Source of the DNA: Clostridia bacterium
Lineage (GTDB): Bacteria > Bacillota > Clostridia > Peptostreptococcales > Anaerovoracaceae
Assembly: GCA_900754805.1 (NCBI GenBank)
Contig: CAAEEE010000388.1
Coordinates: 1 to 15,874, forward strand
Length of the DNA stretch: 15,874 nt
Direction of reading: 5' to 3'
Position numbers and translations under genes: made by a program. Shown here one piece after another: positions 1 to 7,080 of the stretch. The notes below the pieces were generated by a model. That model did no database searches. It saw only the letters and a program-made list of their open reading frames with translations, and was not told where the DNA came from. The first letter of the stretch is position 1. Every line of letters starts with the position of its first letter.

Positions 1-58
1 ACTGAATAAAACGATACAGCCATCTACTGGCAGATATTTAGAAATCCCTTCTTCTTAA

Positions 59-205
59 AATGTCCTTGACAAGGGGTACACTTTAGCCATTGGCGCCGCA
101 CAGAAACAGCGCGAAATTGCGAAAAATCTTAAAGATCTCGGTGTAGGCACTGCGAAAATTATCAAGGCAACCGGGCTTTCTGCCGAGGAAGTCGAAGAAT
201 TATAG
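59..205 (+). pseudogene. C-terminal remnant of an Rpn / PD-(D/E)XK nuclease family transposase-like protein
   Basis: An open frame ends at the TAG at 203-205 and is closed upstream by a TAA at 56-58. It has no ATG and no ribosome binding site. Its product contains QKQREIAKNLKDLG and then KIIKATGLSAEEVEEL. This matches the short helical tail (REIAKNLL..G.....I..ATGLS.EEIE.L) found at the extreme C-terminus of Rpn-type recombination-promoting nucleases and putative transposases of the PD-(D/E)XK superfamily. The catalytic domain is absent; the bases before it read through stops in all nearby frames. I infer a decayed gene, or the tail of a gene disrupted just outside the window. The tail resemblance is from memory of the family, not from a search. 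A terminator follows at 254-290. Confidence 0.6.
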
Positions 206-253
206 ACCTTACCTTAATCAAGTATGGGCTACAGGTTATCCCCTCTCATGCCA

Positions 254-290
254 CCGCGCGTGCCAAACGACACGCGCGGTTTATTTTTTC
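254..290 (+). terminator. Rho-independent terminator after the nuclease remnant
   Basis: A perfect 9-bp GC-rich stem, CCGCGCGTG (254-262) with CACGCGCGG (271-279), encloses an 8-base loop and is followed on the plus strand by TTTATTTTTTC. The T-tract orientation serves the plus-strand remnant. The hairpin also lies just beyond the stop of the convergent putP gene (minus strand), where it could block transcription from that side, although no U-tract follows in that direction. Confidence 0.85.
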
Positions 291-291
291 T

Positions 292-1806
292 TTATTCATT
301 AAAAGCAGCATTGCTTGCTGTATCGAAAATATCCGTTACTTCTTTCTTCGGTTCTGCCGTCAGCTTCGACACGATAACCGCAGCCGCCATGGAGCAGATA
401 AATCCCGGCACGATTTCATAGATTCCGGTTGATCCGGATAAGAACGCGAGCCAAAGTCCGTCTACAGCCGCACCCGTTACAACGCCTGCGATTGCGCCGG
501 CATAGTTGAATCTTCTCCAGAAAAGCGAAAGCAGAATCGTCGGTCCGAATGCCGATCCGAAGCAGCCCCATGCGTTTTCTACAAGATTCATAATTGCCTG
601 AGCGCCGGAGCCCTTAGAGGATGCAAGCAGAAATGCAATAAGTGCGACGATTACAACCACAATTCTTCCAATCCACAAAACTTCTCTTTCGGAAGCGTCT
701 TTTCTGATAATCGGCTTGTAGATGTCCGATGTGAACGAACTTGACGCAACTAAAAGCTGTGAGTCGGCAGTCGAAATGCAGGCTGCCATAATTGCCGCCA
801 GCAAAAGCCCTGACGCAAGTGGGAAGAAGAATTTTCTCGACATTACCATGAATACTGTTTTCTGCAGTCCCTGTGTCAAAAGCTCTTCACCGACAAAGAT
901 TCTTCCGAAGTAAGCAACAAGGCAAGCAGCACCGAGTGCCAGTACGACCCATACGATTGCAACAATCGCGGATTTCTTGATCATCGACGGTTTTTCGATT
1001 GACATGAAGCGAACTATGATGTGCGGCATTCCGAAGTATCCCAGACCCCAGCCGAGACCGCTTACAATTTCCTTCCAGCTTGCCGAGAAGACGCCCGAGC
1101 CGAAATCGCAGGTTACCAGTTCGCCTGAAGCATCTGTGTACTGATAAACCGTGTGAATTGTAGTCGTGTCAATGTTCTGAGTAAGAACCACAACGATAGG
1201 AATTGCAAGCAGTGCAATCAACATGAGAATTCCCTGGAAAAAGTCCGTCCAGCAGACAGCTTTAAATCCGCCGAGGAAAGTATATCCGATGATAATTACC
1301 GCGCAAAGTATCATTCCCACGCTCTCCGGAACGCCCGGGAAAATCATTTTGAACACCGACGCTCCCGCTACAAACGCGGAAGCAACATATACGGTGAAGC
1401 AAACTAAAAAGATTATCGCGCAGATAACCTGCAGTGCGTTGGATTTCGTTGCAAAACGATTTGAAAGATACTGCGGCACCGTAATCGCATCTCCCGCTGC
1501 CTTAGAGAGCTTCCTAAGTCTTGTCGCGCAGAAAATCCAGTTTGCGGCAGTTCCGAGCGCCAGACCGATTCCAATCCACATCTGGCCGAAGCCGAATGCC
1601 ATGATGGAACCCGGAAGCCCCATCAAAAGCCATGCGGACATATCCGATGCCTGTGCGGACATCGCCGTAACCCAAGGTCCCATCGAGCGGCCGCCTAAGA
1701 AGTAGTCTTCCTGATTTCTGTTTCCTCCGTTAAAGAAGAAGAACAGTGCTACGAAAAACAATATTATGAAGTAACCTAAAAACGCTATCATTTCTGCGTT
1801 GAACAT
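292..1806 (-). CDS. putP: Sodium/proline symporter PutP
   Basis: A 504-residue polytopic membrane protein of the sodium:solute symporter family, almost exactly the length of E. coli PutP (502). It imports L-proline with Na+ across the cytoplasmic membrane. The hallmark region falls at the same residue numbers as in E. coli: R40, then ASDMSAW with S54, D55 and S57 (sodium and substrate site), followed by LLMGLPG. The later AAIMAACISTADSQLLVASS segment (about 336-355) corresponds to the TM9 Na2-site region. One variation is Ala58, where E. coli has Gly (SDMSGW). About 13 hydrophobic segments are evident. The start at 1806 is fixed by AAGGAGGA eight bases upstream. It lies 48 bp downstream of the ornithine cyclodeaminase-like gene on the same strand, so the two probably form a proline-related operon, possibly with an extra internal promoter at 1827-1854. 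Confidence 0.95.
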   Translation of the reverse strand: MFNAEMIAFLGYFIILFFVALFFFFNGGNRNQEDYFLGGRSMGPWVTAMSAQASDMSAWLLMGLPGSIMAFGFGQMWIGIGLALGTAANWIFCATRLRKLSKAAGDAITVPQYLSNRFATKSNALQVICAIIFLVCFTVYVASAFVAGASVFKMIFPGVPESVGMILCAVIIIGYTFLGGFKAVCWTDFFQGILMLIALLAIPIVVVLTQNIDTTTIHTVYQYTDASGELVTCDFGSGVFSASWKEIVSGLGWGLGYFGMPHIIVRFMSIEKPSMIKKSAIVAIVWVVLALGAACLVAYFGRIFVGEELLTQGLQKTVFMVMSRKFFFPLASGLLLAAIMAACISTADSQLLVASSSFTSDIYKPIIRKDASEREVLWIGRIVVVIVALIAFLLASSKGSGAQAIMNLVENAWGCFGSAFGPTILLSLFWRRFNYAGAIAGVVTGAAVDGLWLAFLSGSTGIYEIVPGFICSMAAAVIVSKLTAEPKKEVTDIFDTASNAAFNE

Positions 1807-1826
1807 TGCTAAATCCTCCTTGTAGA

Positions 1827-1854
1827 ATTATCTTAGATTCATGTTAAATTTCAA
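1827..1854 (-). promoter_or_regulatory. Possible internal promoter for putP
   Basis: On the minus strand TTGAAA (1854-1849) and GATAAT (1832-1827) are separated by 16 bp in the short gap before putP. Both hexamers are close to the housekeeping sigma consensus. The predicted transcript would start only about 15 bases before the ATG and would include the AAGGAGG. A/T-rich gaps yield such matches by chance, so this is tentative. Confidence 0.35.
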
Positions 1855-2955
1855 CTATATTCCAAGTCCTGTGCTGATATTTCGCATAAAATCCTGCACG
1901 TTCGTAACAATACCCTTTGCTGAGAGACTTCCGCGGTCGCCGAGCTTGTTAGCGGCGAACTCCGAAGTGTCTACCATGTAGAAATGTACCGGGCGAATCG
2001 TTCCATCCCCAAGAACTCTATATGTCGGTGTCATATTTCCCGTTGCAATCGTGTGCAGTACGGTTGCCATGCCGATAACCGTTGTCGCTTTGCGTACATG
2101 GGAACGGATGGTGTCCTGTCCCTCGTAAGTATGCTCATATACTTCCGGAAGCGGACCGTCGTCACGAATCGAGCCGTTCAGCACGAACGGTACATTGTGT
2201 TTCACGCAGTTGTAAATGATACCGCTGTTAATGCCCTCCCCCTCGATAAACGCAGGGATGGAGCCGTAAGTGTTAATCGCGTTGATTGCATCCAGATGGT
2301 TGTAGTGGCCCATGAAATGAAGCTTCTGATTTACGATGTCGCATCCGAGTGCGGTTCCCAAGTATCCACCCTCGAGGTCATGCGTCGCAAGCGCGTTTCC
2401 CGCAAGCAGTGCCTGACAATAGCCCTGTGCAATCAGTTCGCCCATTACGCGGCGCGCTTCCACATCGAAGCTGCACGCAGGACCCAAAACCCAGACAACA
2501 TAGCCGTTGTGTTCTTTTTCGTATTTCAGCAGTTCGATTAAGTCCTTGTAGTCTTGTGTAAAGGAAGTTTCTCTGCTTCTGGACTGACGAAAAGCAAAGG
2601 TATTCTTCGCGTCCTCTTCTTCGTCTGCTCTCTTCCAGCAGTTGTCGTGCACATAGATGCCTTCGCTTGCGTCTTCGGTTCTTCCGACTACGACCATGTC
2701 GCCTTCTTTGATATTTCGGAATTCAACAACCCTGATTTTTTCGCCGTCCCAAATCGGAACCGCGTCCATTCTGCTGTCCTCCGCCAAATGCCATTTGCCA
2801 TCTATTTTAAAATATTCCGGAAAAATGGAAGTTGCGTGAAACCCTTTCGGTGCCGCCTTCGCACACGGTGCCTTGATAAGCCTTGCGTTCGGTGCGTTCA
2901 CGAACATTTCCTTTGTAAAATCCGGTTCTATATATTTCGCCAATTGAAAACTCAT
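1855..2955 (-). CDS. LOR/SDH-domain protein, probable NAD-dependent ornithine cyclodeaminase (ornithine to proline)
   Basis: This 366-residue protein matches the LOR/SDH (TIGR00300-type) family. That family includes the archaeal alternative ornithine cyclodeaminase and the C-terminal part of cyanobacterial ArgZ/AgrE, which convert L-ornithine to L-proline and ammonia using bound NAD. Recognisable conserved blocks are VLGPAC (156-161), GNALATHDLEGGYLGTALG (186-204), GHYNHLDAINAI (216-227) and LNGSIRDDGPLPEV (259-272). Residues 1-145 form the preceding domain. No arginine dihydrolase domain is fused. The frame stays open to an ATG at 3042 (395 residues), but I prefer 2955: it has AGAGGT about 8 bases upstream, and a plausible -10 (TACAAT, 2990-2985) lies between the two starts. 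The extra 29 residues look non-conserved. Its neighbour PutP imports proline, which supports a proline role. Exact substrate is inferred. Confidence 0.8.
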   Translation of the reverse strand: MSFQLAKYIEPDFTKEMFVNAPNARLIKAPCAKAAPKGFHATSIFPEYFKIDGKWHLAEDSRMDAVPIWDGEKIRVVEFRNIKEGDMVVVGRTEDASEGIYVHDNCWKRADEEEDAKNTFAFRQSRSRETSFTQDYKDLIELLKYEKEHNGYVVWVLGPACSFDVEARRVMGELIAQGYCQALLAGNALATHDLEGGYLGTALGCDIVNQKLHFMGHYNHLDAINAINTYGSIPAFIEGEGINSGIIYNCVKHNVPFVLNGSIRDDGPLPEVYEHTYEGQDTIRSHVRKATTVIGMATVLHTIATGNMTPTYRVLGDGTIRPVHFYMVDTSEFAANKLGDRGSLSAKGIVTNVQDFMRNISTGLGI

Positions 2956-3015
2956 TTTTTCTACCTCTTTTCTTAACATGCAGCCATTGTAACACATTCC
3001 AAACAAGAATGAAAC

Positions 3016-3031
3016 ACAGAATAAATTCTGT
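3016..3031. promoter_or_regulatory. Perfect palindrome, candidate operator
   Basis: ACAGAAT-AA-ATTCTGT is a perfect 7-2-7 inverted repeat in the intergenic region between the ornithine cyclodeaminase-like gene and the divergent tetR gene. It lies about 60 bp upstream of the former's start. Its size and position fit a dimeric repressor site such as one for the adjacent TetR protein. Binding is an inference. Confidence 0.45.
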
Positions 3032-3037
3032 ACACTT

Positions 3038-3077
3038 TTCAAGATTTTTTATGATAAATAATTAAATTTATCTTGAA
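3038..3077. promoter_or_regulatory. Nested inverted repeats overlapping the tetR promoter
   Basis: Outer arms TTCAAGAT (3038-3045) and ATCTTGAA (3070-3077) form an 8-bp inverted repeat. Nested inside is GATAAAT (3053-3059) with ATTTATC (3066-3072), separated by 6 bp. The right arms cover the -35 element of the tetR promoter (3073-3078), the usual arrangement for autorepression by a TetR-family protein. The DNA is very A/T-rich, so some of this symmetry may be chance. Confidence 0.4.
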
Positions 3078-3101
3078 TTTTCAATGTTTATAAGCTATAC
3101 T
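3073..3101 (+). promoter_or_regulatory. Promoter for the tetR-family gene
   Basis: TTGAAT (3073-3078) and TATACT (3096-3101) are spaced exactly 17 bp apart, a good housekeeping-sigma match. They lie about 85 bp upstream of the TetR start. The leader between is highly A/T-rich (3103-3160) with no clear riboswitch fold. Confidence 0.65.
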
Positions 3102-3184
3102 ATATTCTATATAATAAAATGCATAAAAAATAAATTTTAAATTTTTTTAAAAATTTTTGGACTTTTACGCAGAAAGGAACCATT

Positions 3185-3769
3185 ATGAAGAAAAAAAATG
3201 CACGCAACACGAAAGGCAAAATCGTCTCCGCCGCATGGCAGCTGTTCTATCAGCAAGGCTATGATGACACCACCGTGGAGGAAATAGTAGAAGCCTCCGG
3301 TACTTCCAGAGGCTCCTTTTATCACTATTTTGATGGGAAAGACGCGCTTCTCTCTTCGCTTTCCTATCTTTTTGATGAAAAATACGATGAACTTGCCGAA
3401 ACGATGGACGCCTCGCTCACTCCGGTTGAAAAACTGATCTTTATGAATCAGGAATTGTTCCTGATGATCGACAACACGGTATCCGTTGACCTGCTGACCC
3501 AGCTTTTCGCTACGCAGCTTATCACCAGCGGCGAAAAACACATGATGAGTCCGAGCCGTACTTATTATAAGCTTCTGCGCCAGGTTGTCAGCGAAGGCAA
3601 ACAGCTTGGTTTTTTTAAAGAAGAGTTTTCCGTCAACGACATCACAAAAGCCTATGCCATGTTCGAACGCGGCCTGATGTACGATTGGTGCATTTCCGGT
3701 GGAAGCTACTCGCTCTGTCAGTATTCGCAGAGTGTCCTGCCGCTGTTTCTGGGAAGCTTCTGTGCATAG
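3185..3769 (+). CDS. TetR/AcrR-family transcriptional regulator
   Basis: A 194-residue DNA-binding regulator, normal length for the family. The N-terminal helix-turn-helix is typical: KIVSAAWQLFYQQGYDDTTV (12-31), then EEIVEASGTSRGSFYHYF (32-49) with the conserved F-Y-H-Y-F recognition-helix end and the following GKDALL. Residues about 60-194 form the helical ligand-binding and dimerisation domain, which I cannot assign to a ligand class. The ATG at 3185 has AAAGGA 7 bases upstream. It is transcribed away from the ornithine cyclodeaminase-like/putP pair across a shared 230-bp region containing several inverted repeats, so control of itself and of that pair is the simplest guess. The effector is unknown. 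Confidence 0.9.
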   Translation: MKKKNARNTKGKIVSAAWQLFYQQGYDDTTVEEIVEASGTSRGSFYHYFDGKDALLSSLSYLFDEKYDELAETMDASLTPVEKLIFMNQELFLMIDNTVSVDLLTQLFATQLITSGEKHMMSPSRTYYKLLRQVVSEGKQLGFFKEEFSVNDITKAYAMFERGLMYDWCISGGSYSLCQYSQSVLPLFLGSFCA

Positions 3770-3770
3770 C

Positions 3771-3798
3771 AAAAGGAGCCGAAGCTCCTTTTTTGTTT
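3771..3798. terminator. Bidirectional terminator between tetR and serS
   Basis: AAAAGGAGC (3771-3779), loop CGAA, then GCTCCTTTT (3784-3792) running into TTTTTG. The stem is flanked by As on the left and Ts on the right, so it has a U-tract in both directions. It lies 1 bp after the tetR stop (plus) and 11 bp past the serS stop (minus), terminating both convergent genes. Confidence 0.88.
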
Positions 3799-3809
3799 TG
3801 CTGCAATTT

Positions 3810-5111
<1,302 letters not shown>

Positions 5112-7028
5112 TTAAAATAAGTTGCGTTTATATGTCAAATATAACTTTCTAAGCTGTTCAATTTTCTGCGAAAGTTCAATCTGCAGCTCGGACGCTAAAT
5201 CATAGTCATCATTGTCAAGCGCCTCGCTTGCGCGAGTAAGAAGCGATTTCTCATGTAAAGAATCCTTCGCTATGTAGTGACGCATACGGTCGATATGTGC
5301 CCAGTTTTCGAGGTCATAATCGGTCGCATCATCACCGTGAATCTTAACGCATTCTCTGACATAATCCATATGATTCGGTATAATTCGATTATGCAGCTCC
5401 GTCTTCCACTGGCTCAAAACAGAAGCCTTATAGGATTCCAGCGAAATCGGCGTGATTACACCGTCTCCCATAATCGCAAGCATTTTTTCCGGATAATCCA
5501 CAAAGCCTTTCAGATTTTCCCATACGGTCTTCGGCGCTCTTCCAAACAGCTCGGTTCTTTCTTCCTCTGTAAAGTCCTCGAAAACATCCTTTTCGCTGCG
5601 ATATTCTCTGTCTTTTTCAAGGTAGAAGTCCTCTTCTCCGCGCTTCTTAGAAAGAGATTTTTCCAAATCTTTCGCGGACTTTTCATTTTCGAGTGCTGCG
5701 CGAATTCCGTCTGTCATTGCCATGTAAGAGGAAGCAAGTACCAGATAGGTATTGCTCTTCGGATTCGGCGCTCTGAGCTCGAATCTGGTCGCCATCGGAT
5801 TTTGCGCGTTACGGATTAAACCGATTAAAACCGTCCTGTTTCTGGACGGGTCTGCTGGACTGTGACCGAGAGAAGTTACGATGCATACCGGAGCTTCATA
5901 ACCCGGTTTCAGTCTGTTCAGCGAGTCGTTGGTGGAACTTACAAACGGGTTGATTGCCTCATAATTTTTCAAAATTCCCATAAGAGCCCCGAACCCAATC
6001 GGTGTCAGGAATTCTTCCTGCATCTTCACCGGCGCGAACAGATTTGTCATTTTACCGTTTTTCAGCTTTGCACATACGCCGATGTGGGTATGTTCGCCGT
6101 TTCCGGCAACGCCGCCAATCGGTTTTGCTGTAAAGTTCGTGTTGAGACCGAACTGATTAAAAACATCCCTTACAACATATTTTACCAGTTTCTCATTGTC
6201 ACATGCCTGCATCGCATCTGAATATTTCCAGTCAATTTCAAGCTGTTCCATGATGTGGTCATGCGTTCCCGAGCTGGTAATCTTCGACTTGACACCGCCT
6301 ACCTCTTTATGCCCCATTTCCATTTCCAGACCATAATAGTCTAAAATTTCAATGCTCTTTTCGAGCGCGGTTCTGACAGGCCCGTAGGTTCTCTTCCAAT
6401 ATTGTTCCTTCAGCTCCTGTGAAGTTGAAAGTTGTTCTCTGTCTGCCTTATCGTCCGGTGTCTTTACCCAAAATTCAAGCTCTGTAGCACTGGTAATCCT
6501 TATTTCTTCAATGTCATCCACGCTGTCAGCACCGTCGATGTATTCAAATACATACGGATGCTTCTTCAGCAGCAACATTAGATCCTTCTTAAATTTAGAA
6601 GCGGCATCCCGGAGTATTACCCGGGAGCCGACTTCTGTCTGATCATTGTGGATTAGGAACGCAGGTATGCGCAGGGTTCCTACCGGAAGTCCGGTTTTGG
6701 TATCAATATTATCGAAGTTATAATCAATGTACCAATTTACCGAAAGGTCCGGAATCATATCAACCTTGGCATTATTCAGCTCTGCAATTTTAGGTAAATT
6801 TACACTGGAACCGTCGGTCTGCACTCCGTGCGCGAGCATCGCGTCCATGTCATCTATAAAAAGCTTGACGGGAATTCTTTCATCTGTATCGTTTCCGACC
6901 ATATCAAGTCCTGCATATGACACAAACTGGACTTCCGGATGCTCCTTCAAAATTCTTTTTAGTTCTTCTTTGTTATGCATATCCTTTGGGATGTTAAACA
7001 GCATTTTGTTTAAGTCAAATTCCAGCAT
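5112..7028 (-). CDS. glnA: Glutamine synthetase, long clostridial form
   Basis: This protein makes glutamine from glutamate, ammonia and ATP. At 638 residues it is longer than ordinary GSI (about 440-470) and nearer the large GSIII-like forms. Core signatures are present: TDGSS (71-75), the metal-site block ATELEFW (181-187), EMGHKEVGG (237-245), GNGEHTHIGV (309-318, equivalent to the GSI GSGMHxHxS block), NRLKPGYEAPV (371-381), RNRTV (396-400) and RFELRAPNP (415-423). The extra length is mainly C-terminal (about 450-638) and charged and helical, ending in YLTYKRNLF. I see no typical GSI adenylylation-site motif. AAAGGAGG six bases before the ATG fixes the start at 7028. The gap to the upstream UPF0182 gene is 52 bp and holds no terminator, and serS follows after 27 bp. 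Confidence 0.93.
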   Translation of the reverse strand: MLEFDLNKMLFNIPKDMHNKEELKRILKEHPEVQFVSYAGLDMVGNDTDERIPVKLFIDDMDAMLAHGVQTDGSSVNLPKIAELNNAKVDMIPDLSVNWYIDYNFDNIDTKTGLPVGTLRIPAFLIHNDQTEVGSRVILRDAASKFKKDLMLLLKKHPYVFEYIDGADSVDDIEEIRITSATELEFWVKTPDDKADREQLSTSQELKEQYWKRTYGPVRTALEKSIEILDYYGLEMEMGHKEVGGVKSKITSSGTHDHIMEQLEIDWKYSDAMQACDNEKLVKYVVRDVFNQFGLNTNFTAKPIGGVAGNGEHTHIGVCAKLKNGKMTNLFAPVKMQEEFLTPIGFGALMGILKNYEAINPFVSSTNDSLNRLKPGYEAPVCIVTSLGHSPADPSRNRTVLIGLIRNAQNPMATRFELRAPNPKSNTYLVLASSYMAMTDGIRAALENEKSAKDLEKSLSKKRGEEDFYLEKDREYRSEKDVFEDFTEEERTELFGRAPKTVWENLKGFVDYPEKMLAIMGDGVITPISLESYKASVLSQWKTELHNRIIPNHMDYVRECVKIHGDDATDYDLENWAHIDRMRHYIAKDSLHEKSLLTRASEALDNDDYDLASELQIELSQKIEQLRKLYLTYKRNLF

Positions 7029-7080
7029 AATTTACCTCCTTTTCTGTTATTTTTTATTTCATTTTATTTTTTAAGCGATA

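Noticed and set aside
2956..3042. Upstream ATG at 3042 as the start of the LOR/SDH gene
   Set aside because: The extra 29 residues look unlike the family, there is no good RBS, and a plausible -10 lies downstream of it; 2955 has AGAGGT at proper spacing.
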